This document shows positions 23,441-31,707 of a stretch of DNA of 64,000 bases, piece after piece. Within the stretch, counting starts at the first letter, position 1. The number at the start of each line of letters is the position of its first letter. The notes below the pieces were generated by a model. That model searched no databases and had not been told where the DNA came from. It saw only the letters and a list, made by a program, of their open reading frames with translations. Source of the DNA: Salarchaeum sp. JOR-1 (GTDB lineage: Archaea > Halobacteriota > Halobacteria > Halobacteriales > Halobacteriaceae); NCBI RefSeq assembly GCF_007833275.1, contig NZ_CP042241.1, positions 1,054,001 to 1,118,000 of the forward strand, in the 5' to 3' direction. Both the position numbers and the translations under genes were made by a program.

Positions 23441-23444
23441 TTTT
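23427..23444. repeat. tRNA-Met 3' end, copy 1 of a duplicated attachment-like sequence
   Basis: CCCCTCCCCGGGCATTTT here is the tRNA 3' end plus four bases. It recurs exactly at 23584-23601. Confidence 0.65.
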
Positions 23445-23583
23445 CTGACGAATCGACGAGCGTTAGCGAGTCGTTCGTCGAAACGCCCCGTGAGGGTTCG
23501 AACGAGACGAGTCGCAGCGGCCGACCCGTGGGAGGCCGACCGTCTCGGCGTAGTTCAACGCGAGCGGGGTGAGCGTGCAGAAC

Positions 23584-23601
23584 CCCCTCCCCGGGCATTT
23601 T
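23584..23601. repeat. tRNA-Met 3'-end copy 2, downstream scar
   Basis: An exact 18-bp copy of the tRNA-Met 3' end lies 157 bases downstream, also preceded by GAAC. The interval 23445-23583 shows no gene. This looks like the footprint of an element that integrated at the tRNA and was lost. Confidence 0.65.
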
Positions 23602-23643
23602 CACGTCGTCGCTCGCATCGGTGAGCGACAGCCCCGTGAAAAT
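23597..23643. terminator. large hairpin between tRNA-Met and uspA
   Basis: ATTTTCACG (23597-23605) pairs CGTGAAAAT (23635-23643), with an inner stem GTCGCTC (23608-23614) and GAGCGAC (23623-23629). It overlaps the second tRNA-end copy. It may terminate tRNA transcription or be a relic structure. Confidence 0.4.
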
Positions 23644-23712
23644 GACGGGGTGGTCTCGCCGGGTGGGCGTCGGCGGGTGTTTTTATTTGTCGTGGGTGTG
23701 TCGGTTCGACTG

Positions 23713-24153
23713 ATGTACGACCGTATTCTCTTGGCGACGGACGGGAGCGAGGCGTCCGCGGAGGCAGTCGAGCACGCGGTGGCGTTGGCGGAGGCGACGG
23801 GTGCGACGCTGCACGCGCTGTACGTGGTGGATGAGGACGTGTACTCGGCGTACTCGGGCGACGAGTACGTGCAGGAGCACGAGGGATTGGAGAGCGGGCT
23901 GGTGGAGTCCGGTGAGGACGCGCTCGCGGCGGTCGAGTCGGCGGCCGACGACGTGGACGTGGTGACCGAACTGGTGCACGGGCGGCCGTCGGACGAGATT
24001 CTCGCGTACGGGAACGAGCACGACGTCGACCTCATCGTCGTCGGGACGCGCGAGCGGTCGGCGGCGTACCGGAACCTCCTCGGGAGCGTGACGGAGCGCG
24101 TCGTCCGCATCGCGTCGCGGCCGGTGACGGTCGTGAAGACCCAGGTCGACTAG
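23713..24153 (+). CDS. universal stress protein (UspA family)
   Basis: The 146-residue single-domain Usp protein begins MYDRILLATDGSEASAEAVEHAVALAEATGATLHALYVVD. It ends with the ATP-binding signature DLIVVGTRERSAAYRNLLGSVTERVVRIASRPVTVVK, in which G-x2-R-x9-G-S/T is present. It therefore probably binds ATP. Usp proteins dimerise and are tied to stress survival. The ATG at 23713 gives the exact family N-terminus. Its stop TAG shares bases 24150-24153 (CTAG) with the stop of the convergent membrane gene. Confidence 0.92.
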   Translation: MYDRILLATDGSEASAEAVEHAVALAEATGATLHALYVVDEDVYSAYSGDEYVQEHEGLESGLVESGEDALAAVESAADDVDVVTELVHGRPSDEILAYGNEHDVDLIVVGTRERSAAYRNLLGSVTERVVRIASRPVTVVKTQVD

Positions 24154-24839
24154 CGCGCGAGGCGCTGGCGGATCGCTGCTTCTATTTCGCGACTCCAGTA
24201 GAGGGTGGCGAGCGCGACGACGTAGACGAGGGTGGAGGCGTCCCACGTGTAGGCGGTCGCGCCGGCGAACGTGCTCGCGCCGAGCAGGGGGACGAGGAGG
24301 CTCATCGTGCAGCCGACGCAGGAGAACAGGCCGAGGACGGCGGACGCGACCATCCGTGTGGCGTCGAGCAGGCGGGCGTAGAGGACGTAGGAGAGCGCGA
24401 GGTAGCCGACGGCCTTGAACGGGACGATGGTGAGTTGGACGCCGAGCGCGCGGGCGGTGACGATGGGGCCCCAGCCGGGCAGCACCCACGAGACGGAGAC
24501 CGTCGTGCCGCCGTGTGGTGGGTTGACGAGCGGGAGGAAGAGCAGGCCGCCGACGGTGGCGAGCACGGCGAAGTAGCCCGCGGCGAGCGCGCCCGCGACG
24601 AGCCTGGTTCGGGGGGCGGGGTCGCGGTCGCGAACCCAGCGGCGGGTGTGGAGGACGGCGAGCAGGCCGAGGTTAATCCAGACGAACGGGTAGACGACGT
24701 ACCGCGGTTCGGTCACCCAGCCGGGCGTAATCGCGAGGTAGAAGACGACGAGCGTGAGTTCCGACCAGACGACGACCCCCCACGCGGCGAGCGTCTGGGG
24801 GTCGAACCGGTCGCGGACACCGGGCGCGCGCGTGGCCAT
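24150..24839 (-). CDS. polytopic membrane protein of unknown function
   Basis: The 229-residue protein has six or seven predicted transmembrane helices. The N-terminal third holds aromatic loops (TPGWVTEPRYVVYPFVWINLGLL). The middle has LFLPLVNPPHGGTTVSVSWVLPGWGP. Near the C-terminus is LFSCVGCTMSLLVPLLGAS, with a membrane-embedded CVGC pair that could bind metal or be redox-active. I recall related haloarchaeal proteins annotated DUF7546, but I cannot confirm it. The ATG at 24839 gives a short basic start (MATRAPGVRDR). It shares four bases with uspA at its end. Confidence 0.72.
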   Translation of the reverse strand: MATRAPGVRDRFDPQTLAAWGVVVWSELTLVVFYLAITPGWVTEPRYVVYPFVWINLGLLAVLHTRRWVRDRDPAPRTRLVAGALAAGYFAVLATVGGLLFLPLVNPPHGGTTVSVSWVLPGWGPIVTARALGVQLTIVPFKAVGYLALSYVLYARLLDATRMVASAVLGLFSCVGCTMSLLVPLLGASTFAGATAYTWDASTLVYVVALATLYWSREIEAAIRQRLAR

Positions 24840-25083
24840 ACCCGTGGTTCGTGCTCCGGGGAGTAAAGCGGACTGGAGTCGGAGTGGACTGGGGCCGCGG
24901 CGGCGGACGACCGCACTGGCGTGTTCGCGATTTCGGCGTACGAGCACGCTCGATAAAATGTCTCGTGGCCGCTCGTCGCTCGATAAAACTCCCGCGTCTC
25001 TCTCGTGGAGCGCGTGAAACGTCCTGAAACCACCCCAACGGTTGACTCCTTATATGGGGGTGGGTCGTGTAGGGCTGGCTGTG

Positions 25084-25317
25084 ATGTCGAGTCCTCCAAC
25101 CCCTCACGAGAACAGCCGCGTCGGGTCGCAAACGCTCCCGCTCGGCGTTCCGAAACCCCTCGAAGCCGCCGGGTTCTGGAGCGCGGTCGCCCTCCCCTTC
25201 CTCTACGTCCCCCTGTTCGTCGCGGGACTCCCGTCGGCGGACGCGCAGGTCGCGTTCGCCGCGCTCGTCCTCGCGCACGCCGTGGCGCTCTTCCTCGGCC
25301 ACGGCTACGAGGCTTAG
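25084..25317 (+). CDS. small two-helix membrane protein (77 aa)
   Basis: After a polar, Pro-rich start (residues 1-30) there are two hydrophobic segments: [22 protein letters not shown] (about 28-49) and [19 protein letters not shown] (about 55-74), ending in YEA. No family recognised. The upstream 240 bases carry two copies of CTCGATAAAA (about 24950-24960 and 24979-24989) and a CCTTATATGG TATA region about 40 bases before the ATG. Its stop overlaps the ilvD stop by four bases (TTAG). Confidence 0.65.
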   Translation: MSSPPTPHENSRVGSQTLPLGVPKPLEAAGFWSAVALPFLYVPLFVAGLPSADAQVAFAALVLAHAVALFLGHGYEA

Positions 25318-27029
25318 TCCCGCCGCACCGCCGGATTCGTCACCGCTCCTCTGGCGGCCGAGCCGAACAGGTCTCCGTACTTCCGCAGCACGCCCGAGTC
25401 GTACTGGCGCTCGGGTTCCTCGCGCTCCCGGACGCGCTCTTCTATCTCGTGGCGGTCGAGGTCGACGGAGAGTTCGCGATTCGGGATGTCAACCGTCACG
25501 GTGTCGCCGTCCTCGACGCCCGCGATGGGGCCGCCGGCCGCCGCTTCGGGCGCGACGTGACCGATCATCGGACCGCGGGTCGCGCCGGAGAACCGGCCGT
25601 CCGTGAGGAGCGCCACGTCGTCCTCGTGGCCCTGCCCGACGACGGCGGCGGTGACGCCGAGCATCTCCCGCATCCCGGGGCCGCCCTGCGGCCCCTCGTT
25701 CCGGATGACGACGACGTCGCCGCTCGCGATTTTGCCCGTCTGGACGTACTCCATCGCGGCCTCCTCGTTCTCGAACACGCGCGCCGGCCCCTGGTGGTAG
25801 AGCTCGTCGTCGCCCGTCACCTTCAGGACTGCACCGTCAGGCGCGAGGTTCCCGGTCAAGACCTTGATCGCACCCTCCTCGTGGAGCGGGTCGTCCGTGG
25901 TGTAGAGGAAGTCAGTCTCGATGTCGTCGTCCGCGGGCAGGTCGAGTTCGTCGAGTTCCTCCGCGATGGTGCGGCCGGTGACGGTCATCGCGTCCCCGTG
26001 CATGTAACCGCCCTCGACGAGCCGGCGGATGACGACGGGGACGCCGCCGACGGCGTGGAGGTCGTTCATCACGCGCTCCCCGCCGGGCTGGAGGTTCGCG
26101 ATCTTCGGCGTGCGGTCGCTGATGGTGTTGAAGTCCTCGATGTCGAGGTCGATACCGGCCTCGGCGGCGAGCGCGAGCAGGTGGAGGACGGCGTTCGTGG
26201 AGCCGCCGAGCGCGACCTGGAGCGCGATGGCGTTCTCGAACGACTCGCGGGTGAGGATATCCGAGGGTTTCCGGTCGTTCTCCACGGCGTCGAGCACGAG
26301 ATCACCGGCGTCGCGCGCCACGTCGTAGCGCTCCTCGGACTCGGCGGGCGCGCTCGCAGATCCGAGGGGGGCGAGGCCGAGCGCTTCGCTGATGGAGGCC
26401 ATCGTGTTCGCGGTGAACATCCCGCCGCAGGATCCCGCGCCGGGGCAGGCGTGACACGCCATCTCCTCGATTTCCTCCTCGTCCATCTTCCCCGAGGACA
26501 CCGCGCCGACAGCCTCGAAGACGTTCTGCACGGTGATGTCGCGGCCGTCGTGCTCGCCGGGCATGATGGAGCCGCCGTAGAGGAAGACGGTCGGGAGGTC
26601 GGTGCGGATGGCCGCCATCATCATCCCGGGAAGGTTCTTATCGCAGCCGGCGACGGTGACGAGCGCGTCCATACGCTCGCCGAACGACACGAGCTCCACC
26701 GAGTCCGCGATGACCTCCCGGCTGATGAGGGACGCCTTCATGCCCTCGTGGCCCATCGAGATGGCGTCCGAGATGGTGATGGTGCCGAACTCGATGGGCA
26801 TCCCGTCCGCGTCCTCGATGCCCTCGTAGGCCGCGGCGGCCACGTCGTCCAAGTGAACGTTACACGGCGTGATGTCGGCGGCCGGGTTGGCGACGCCGAC
26901 CATCGGCTTCGCGAGGTCGTCTCGGTCGTAGTCCATCGCGTAGAACATCGCCCGGTGGGGTGCGCGTTCGGGGCCCTCCGTGACTTCCGCGCTCCGGAGT
27001 CCGGGTTCTTTCGTGGGGTGGTCGTTCAT
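25314..27029 (-). CDS. ilvD: dihydroxy-acid dehydratase
   Basis: This enzyme makes the 2-keto acids of valine and isoleucine from 2,3-dihydroxy acids, using an iron-sulfur cluster. The 571-residue protein has cluster-ligand segments [11 protein letters not shown] and [20 protein letters not shown]. It also has the signature [15 protein letters not shown] and the C-terminal [28 protein letters not shown]. Length and order match bacterial and archaeal IlvD. The ATG at 27029 ([19 protein letters not shown]) is preferred, since residues upstream are Arg/Pro-rich. Other branched-chain genes are not in the window. It overlaps the convergent 77-aa gene by four bases. Confidence 0.96.
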   Translation of the reverse strand: MNDHPTKEPGLRSAEVTEGPERAPHRAMFYAMDYDRDDLAKPMVGVANPAADITPCNVHLDDVAAAAYEGIEDADGMPIEFGTITISDAISMGHEGMKASLISREVIADSVELVSFGERMDALVTVAGCDKNLPGMMMAAIRTDLPTVFLYGGSIMPGEHDGRDITVQNVFEAVGAVSSGKMDEEEIEEMACHACPGAGSCGGMFTANTMASISEALGLAPLGSASAPAESEERYDVARDAGDLVLDAVENDRKPSDILTRESFENAIALQVALGGSTNAVLHLLALAAEAGIDLDIEDFNTISDRTPKIANLQPGGERVMNDLHAVGGVPVVIRRLVEGGYMHGDAMTVTGRTIAEELDELDLPADDDIETDFLYTTDDPLHEEGAIKVLTGNLAPDGAVLKVTGDDELYHQGPARVFENEEAAMEYVQTGKIASGDVVVIRNEGPQGGPGMREMLGVTAAVVGQGHEDDVALLTDGRFSGATRGPMIGHVAPEAAAGGPIAGVEDGDTVTVDIPNRELSVDLDRHEIEERVREREEPERQYDSGVLRKYGDLFGSAARGAVTNPAVRRD

Positions 27030-27127
27030 ACCACGACCTGGCGCTCGGGACGAATAAACCCACCCGACCGAACAGACGTTGCCGGACGACCGGAAGCTAC
27101 ACCTCGCGGGAGCCCCCGATTCCGGGT

Positions 27128-28063
27128 ATGCACGTCGCGGTCGCACACTATCCGGCGAGCGCGGGGCACGCCACCGGGATGCTCGCGGTCGCGCGCGAAC
27201 TCGAAGCCCGCGGCGCCCGCGTCTCGCCCGCGGGCGGCGGTTCCGGCGGACGGTTCGCCGACCGCCTCGGGTACGACGAGGCCGTCCCCACACGCGTCGA
27301 CTTCATCGGGGACTACCGGAACGGCGGCGGCCTCGCGGACGTTCTCACCGGCAGCCTCCCGGACAGCGCGCGCCGCGTCCGCGACGTCTACCGCTGGCTC
27401 CGCCGCGAGAACCCGGACGCGCTCGTGACGGACGACGCGTTCGCGGCGATGGCCGCGCCGATGGCGCGCGTCCCGCTCTACGTCTGCACCCACAGCGCGC
27501 CCGGCCTCTACGACGACCCGGTCGAGCGCGCGGGCGCGTGGACGCGTACCGCCTATCAGGTCGCGGCGGCCCGTGACTTCCTCTTCCCCGCCGTCTGGCC
27601 GCCCGGGGACGCCGACCCGATGGGCGTCTCGCGGGTTCCGCCGCTCGCCCTCGACGCGGACGCGCCCGCCGTCGGCGACCCGGACGTGGTGATGGTGCCG
27701 AGCACGTACTCGGACGAGCTCGACGCGGTCGCCGACGGCCTCCGCGAGAACGGGCGTCGCGTCACCGTCGTCGGCGGCGCGGACTGGGAGCCGGTGGCGT
27801 CGCTGCTCCCGACGCTGCGGGCCGCGAACCTCGTCGTCTGCCCCGACTACTCGACGGTGATGGGGGCCGCGGTCGCCGGCACGCCCACCCTCATCTATCC
27901 GTGCACGAGCGAGCAGCGCGGCGTCGCCCGCCTCGCCGCCCGCGCCACCGGCTTCCGCACCGTCACCAGTCCGGACGAGGTCGTCGCGGCCGCCGCCGAC
28001 CCGCCCGACCCGCCCGCGTTCGAGAACGGCGCGGGCGTCGTCGCGGACGCCGTGCTCTCGTAG
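27128..28063 (+). CDS. GT-B type glycosyltransferase-like protein (MurG/MJ1255-like)
   Basis: The 311-residue protein has an N-terminal Rossmann-like domain opening [32 protein letters not shown], the layout of GT-B enzymes with a glycine-rich acceptor loop (SAGHATGM). A linker with [11 protein letters not shown] follows. The C-terminal nucleotide-sugar domain has a donor-site-like stretch, [36 protein letters not shown], around residues 238-272. The donor and acceptor are unknown. The protein is soluble or peripheral. The next gene, a GHMP-kinase-family enzyme, starts 49 bases later on the same strand. Confidence 0.75.
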   Translation: MHVAVAHYPASAGHATGMLAVARELEARGARVSPAGGGSGGRFADRLGYDEAVPTRVDFIGDYRNGGGLADVLTGSLPDSARRVRDVYRWLRRENPDALVTDDAFAAMAAPMARVPLYVCTHSAPGLYDDPVERAGAWTRTAYQVAAARDFLFPAVWPPGDADPMGVSRVPPLALDADAPAVGDPDVVMVPSTYSDELDAVADGLRENGRRVTVVGGADWEPVASLLPTLRAANLVVCPDYSTVMGAAVAGTPTLIYPCTSEQRGVARLAARATGFRTVTSPDEVVAAAADPPDPPAFENGAGVVADAVLS

Positions 28064-28112
28064 GCGTTACCGGTGTCGAAACCGGCTTTCCCGTACTCTC
28101 CGAGGTGTGTGT

Positions 28113-29093
28113 ATGGCCGTTCGCGTCTCCGCGCCCGCCCGCCTCCACTTCGGATTCTGCAACCTCTCGCTCGCCCACGAGCGCCTCTACGGGAGCCTCG
28201 GCGTCGCGCTCGCCGAACCCCGCACCGTCGTCACCGCCGAACCCGCGGACCGCGTCGTCTGCGACCACCCGACCGCTCGCGAGTACGCAGAGCGCGTCGT
28301 CTCCCTCTTCGACGTGCAGGGAGCGCGGGTGACCGTGGAGTCCGAGTTGCCGCGGCACGTCGGCCTCGGGAGCGGCACCCAGCTCGCACTCGCCGTCCTC
28401 GCCGCGATAGCGCGCGCGCACGACCGCGAGCCACGCGTCAGGGAGCGCGCCCCCGCACTCGGCCGCGGCGGACGGTCCGGCGTCGGCGTCGCCGGGTTCG
28501 AGGCCGGGGGGTTCGTGCTTGACGCCGGCCACCCGACGGAGCGGTTCACGGTCGACGCGCCGGACCGCGGGTCGTGGACGGTGCCGGCAGTCGCGGCGCG
28601 CGAACCGGTTCCCGACGACTGGCGGTTCGTGCTCGCGCTCCCGGACGCGGACCCCGGCCGGCACGGCGACGCGGAGGAGACGAGCATGCGCACCGTCGTC
28701 GAGGACGCCGACCCCGGCGTCGCGGACGCCATCGCGGGCCTCGTCGTCCGCCGCGTCCTCCCCGCGGCCGCGGAGGGCGACTGGGGTCGGTTCGGCCGCG
28801 CCGTCGCGGAACTCGGCCGGCTGAACGGCAAGTGGTACGCGGACGAACAGGGCGGCGTCTACCGGCCGCCCGCGGGCGCGGTGGTGGACAGCCTCCGTGC
28901 GTCGCCCGCCGTCTCCGGCGCGGGCCAGTCCTCGTGGGGGCCGGCGGTGTACGCGGTCACGGACGCGACGCACGCCGCGGAAGCCCGCCTCGCCGCGCGG
29001 AACGCGCTCGACGACGCCGGCTGTGACGGTCGCGTGCGCGTCGTCCGTCCCGACAACGCGGGCGCACGCGTCGAACCCAACCCCAACTCGTAA
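28113..29093 (+). CDS. beta-ribofuranosylaminobenzene 5'-phosphate synthase family protein (GHMP superfamily)
   Basis: The 326-residue protein matches the GHMP fold used by the methanopterin-pathway synthase (MptG-like). It starts with RVSAPARLHFGFCNLS, has the glycine loop PRHVGLGSGTQLALAVLAAIA near residues 84-102, then GRGGRSGVGVAGFEAGGFVLDAGH and a C-terminal AGQSSWGPAVYAVTD. Those features separate it from sugar and mevalonate kinases. In methanogens the enzyme joins PRPP and 4-hydroxybenzoate derivatives. Haloarchaea use folate-like C1 carriers, so its product here is uncertain. ATG 28113 is chosen over the GTG two codons earlier. Confidence 0.83.
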   Translation: MAVRVSAPARLHFGFCNLSLAHERLYGSLGVALAEPRTVVTAEPADRVVCDHPTAREYAERVVSLFDVQGARVTVESELPRHVGLGSGTQLALAVLAAIARAHDREPRVRERAPALGRGGRSGVGVAGFEAGGFVLDAGHPTERFTVDAPDRGSWTVPAVAAREPVPDDWRFVLALPDADPGRHGDAEETSMRTVVEDADPGVADAIAGLVVRRVLPAAAEGDWGRFGRAVAELGRLNGKWYADEQGGVYRPPAGAVVDSLRASPAVSGAGQSSWGPAVYAVTDATHAAEARLAARNALDDAGCDGRVRVVRPDNAGARVEPNPNS

Positions 29094-29117
29094 GCACTCC
29101 CCCGCCGTCTCACCCGT

Positions 29118-29954
29118 ATGGTTCGGATTCCGTTCGGTATCTCCCGGCTGGACGACCAGATCGGGGGCGGTGCGCCCGGCGGGAGCGTCGTCCTGCTCGC
29201 GGGCGAGGCCGGTGCCGGCGCACGCGAGTTCCTGTTCACGAGCGCCGTGATGAACGGGCTTGCGTACAACGACCCCGACCTCTTCGACCTCCACTACGGC
29301 GAGATCGGGTCGGCGGCCGAACTCCCCGCGGACGTCCACTACGTCTCCTTCACTGCGAGCGGGGACGAACTCCACCGCGAGGTGTCGCTGACGATGGACG
29401 ACGACATCGTCGACGCCGGCCTGCAGTCGGTTCGGTTCAAAGACCTCTCCCCCGAGTTCTTCCAGTTGAGTCCGGTGCCCCGCGAGTGGTACGTCGGGCA
29501 GACCCGGTCGATCACCGACCTCGGCAAGGAGACCGACCGTCGGAGCGTCATCGAGGCGTTCGCGGACTACCTCGACGCGAACGCGCGGAACAGCCTCGTG
29601 GTCGTGGACTCCCTCACCGACCTCGTGAGCGCGCAGGCGGGCGCCCTCCAGTTCAGCGACATCGTGTACGCGCTCAAGGGGCTGCGGAAGGCGGCGCGGT
29701 CGTGGAACGGCCTCATCCTCCTCCACGTGAGTCAGGAGGCGCTGACGGAGGTGGAACTCGGCGACCTCGTGACGAGCGTGGACGGCACCATCCAGTTCGA
29801 GTGGGAGACCGGCGGAAACGAGCGCGTGCGGACGATGTTCGTCCGGGAGTTCCGGGGCGTGTTGTCCCAGCTGGAGGACGAGGACATCATTCGCTTCGAG
29901 ACGGAGATCCACGAGGCCGGATTCGACGTGAGTAACGTCCGCAAGATTCGTTAA
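29118..29954 (+). CDS. RecA-superfamily (RAD55/KaiC-like) ATPase homologue with a degenerate Walker A
   Basis: The 278-residue protein opens with the RAD55/KaiC pattern IPFGISRLDDQIGGGAPGGSVVLLAGEAGAGAREF. The P-loop at residues 29-37 reads G-E-A-G-A-G-A-R-E, so the essential Lys is Ala. The Walker B strand SLVVVDSLTDLVS and the strand LILLHVSQEAL remain. ATP hydrolysis is doubtful, and binding may persist through Arg36. Related haloarchaeal genes are often labelled 'HTR-like'. It is followed after 79 bases by a coiled-coil zinc protein and a Cys-motif protein on the same strand, suggesting a functional group. Confidence 0.8.
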   Translation: MVRIPFGISRLDDQIGGGAPGGSVVLLAGEAGAGAREFLFTSAVMNGLAYNDPDLFDLHYGEIGSAAELPADVHYVSFTASGDELHREVSLTMDDDIVDAGLQSVRFKDLSPEFFQLSPVPREWYVGQTRSITDLGKETDRRSVIEAFADYLDANARNSLVVVDSLTDLVSAQAGALQFSDIVYALKGLRKAARSWNGLILLHVSQEALTEVELGDLVTSVDGTIQFEWETGGNERVRTMFVREFRGVLSQLEDEDIIRFETEIHEAGFDVSNVRKIR

Positions 29955-30033
29955 CTCTCACTGACTTTTCCCGGGGTGAATTTTACCATCGCGGTCAAAC
30001 ACGTTAAGCCCCCGGCTCCCGAATTAGGGACGA

Positions 30034-30882
30034 ATGCCGGACGGGACGAGTGAGACGACGAGGGAGGTATCCGTCTCCGGGGGCGCGGCGGAGTGGCTCG
30101 AAGCCCGGGCTGACGAGTCGAACCTGGACCCCGACGCGTTCCTGATGCGACTGGTCGCCGCGTTCCGCACCATCGAGGAGTCTGGAGACGTCTCCTTTGC
30201 GACGGAGAGCGAGCTCGACGACCTCTCCGGGGACGTGGCGGCGCTCGAAGACGATGTGGACGCGCTCCGGAGCGCGACCGAGGACGATCTCGAGGACGTC
30301 CGCGAGCGCGTCGTCGAGGTCGCTGAGGAACTCGACGAGAAGGCGGACGCCCAGCACGACCACTCCGAACTGACGGAGCGCATCGACACGGCGGTGGAGA
30401 CGGTTCGGGAACTCCGTGAGGAGACGCGCGCCGTCTCCGAGGAAGTCGACGACCTCCGGGAGTGGGCGACGGACGGCTTCGAGAACTACGAGGACGTTCT
30501 CGAGTACCTCACGGAGACCACGGAGGAACTCGACGAGAAGGTCGGGACGCTCGCGCGCGTGCTCGTGGAGGTGCGGCGGTCGACGGGCTCGCTCGCCGCC
30601 GCGGAGGAGGAGCGCGCCGCCGCGGGCGCGCTGAAGCACATGGCGAACGAACAGGGCGTCCGCGAGGCCGTCTGCGGGGAGTGCGAGAACGCGGTCGACA
30701 TCGCGCTCCTCACGGACGCGACGTGTCCGTTCTGTCAGAGCACGTTCTCCGGCGTGGAGTCCTCGCGGCGCTTCGGGCTGTTCCAGTCCGCGACGCTCAC
30801 CACGGGCGAACGCCCCGCGCTGGAAGCGCCGGACGTCGCGGAGAGCCTCGACGACGAACTGGAGGAACTCGCCGATGAGTGA
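30034..30882 (+). CDS. ribbon-helix-helix-like N-terminus, long coiled coil and zinc ribbon (282 aa)
   Basis: The N-terminal 45 residues (REVSVSGGAAEWLEARADESNLDPDAFLMRLVAAFRTIEES) look like a ribbon-helix-helix DNA-binding segment. About 150 residues of heptad-patterned, very acidic coiled coil follow (LDDLSGDVAALEDDVDALRS..., ending about residue 195). A zinc ribbon with Cys214, Cys217, Cys231 and Cys234 (CGECENAVDIALLTDATCPFC) comes next, and the tail is acidic. I infer a dimeric DNA- or protein-tethering factor. The gene overlaps the next by eight bases, and the RecA-like gene precedes it. A TTAAG sequence about 30 bases before the ATG could be its promoter. Confidence 0.72.
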   Translation: MPDGTSETTREVSVSGGAAEWLEARADESNLDPDAFLMRLVAAFRTIEESGDVSFATESELDDLSGDVAALEDDVDALRSATEDDLEDVRERVVEVAEELDEKADAQHDHSELTERIDTAVETVRELREETRAVSEEVDDLREWATDGFENYEDVLEYLTETTEELDEKVGTLARVLVEVRRSTGSLAAAEEERAAAGALKHMANEQGVREAVCGECENAVDIALLTDATCPFCQSTFSGVESSRRFGLFQSATLTTGERPALEAPDVAESLDDELEELADE

Positions 30883-31336
30883 GGGCGAACGCGACAGCGG
30901 CGCGCCCGCAGACGAACGCGACGAGCAGCGCGCCGACGAGGGTCGCGAGGAGCGGAGCGCGCCGCTCTCCGACCTCGCGACGGGCGTTCGGGAGCGCGAG
31001 AGCGAGCGGGAGAGCGACGGCGAGTTCGACGACCTGTTCTCCGAGGTGGACGTGGGCGAGCTGGACGGCGAGCAGGCGTGGCGCGACCTGCTCGCGGAGG
31101 CGGAGGGCGAACCGCTCGCCATCGGCCAGCAGGTGGAGAGCGAGGAAGACCGGGACGTGCGCGTCATCGAGAACCGCACCTGCCACAACTGCCAGTACTT
31201 CGGCGAACCGCCCGAACTCCACTGCACCCACGAGGGAACCGAAATCCGTCGCGTCGTGGACACCGACCACTACGAGGTCGTGGACTGCCCGATGGTCGTG
31301 GACGAGGAGGAGTTCGACCTCCCCGACACCGAGTAG
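30875..31336 (+). CDS. acidic protein with a Cys-rich C-terminal motif (153 aa)
   Basis: The first 90 residues are highly charged and low-complexity (many Glu, Asp, Arg), probably disordered or coiled. Residues about 105-145 hold RTCHNCQYFGEPPELHCTHEGTEIRRVVDTDHYEVVDCPMV, with C-x2-C, a third Cys with a nearby His, and a last Cys: a likely zinc site. It overlaps the coiled-coil gene by eight bases, so the two are co-translated. TFS follows 50 bases later. I know no function. The shared zinc theme suggests a complex with the preceding protein. Confidence 0.72.
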   Translation: MSEGERDSGAPADERDEQRADEGREERSAPLSDLATGVRERESERESDGEFDDLFSEVDVGELDGEQAWRDLLAEAEGEPLAIGQQVESEEDRDVRVIENRTCHNCQYFGEPPELHCTHEGTEIRRVVDTDHYEVVDCPMVVDEEEFDLPDTE

Positions 31337-31386
31337 GGTCGCCGACGGGGCGAGGGGTTTTTTCGCCGGGCGCGGCTAGCCGGTGT

Positions 31387-31707
31387 ATGCAATTCTGCGA
31401 CGAGTGCGGGTCGATGATGCGAAAGGAGGACGGCGTCATGGTGTGCTCCTCGTGCGGCTACAGCGAGGCGCAGGACGAGGATCTCGCGGAGGCGTTCGTC
31501 TCCACGGACGCCCAGGACACCTCCGACGTCGTCGAGTCCGACCCCGAGAGCGGCGACGAAGGGAAGCCCACGGCGGAGGTCGAGTGCGACGCCTGCGGGA
31601 ACGGCACGGCGTGGTACACGATCAAGCAGACCGGGTCGGCGGACGAACCGCCGACGCGCTTCTTCAAGTGTACGGAGTGCGGACACCGCTGGCGGAGTTA
31701 CAGTTAG
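31387..31707 (+). CDS. tfs: transcription elongation factor TFS (TFIIS/RpoM-like)
   Basis: TFS stimulates RNA cleavage in backtracked archaeal RNA polymerase. The 106-residue protein has the N-terminal ribbon CDECGSMMRKEDGVMVCSSCGYSE and an acidic linker. The C-terminal ribbon CDACGNGTAWYTIKQTGSADEPPTRFFKCTECGHRWRSY keeps the acidic Asp-Glu pair (SADE) that reaches into the polymerase active site. Its length is standard. The ATG at 31387 follows GGTGT with no leader room. Its stop shares TTAG (31704-31707) with the stop of the convergent ZIP gene. Confidence 0.95.
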   Translation: MQFCDECGSMMRKEDGVMVCSSCGYSEAQDEDLAEAFVSTDAQDTSDVVESDPESGDEGKPTAEVECDACGNGTAWYTIKQTGSADEPPTRFFKCTECGHRWRSYS

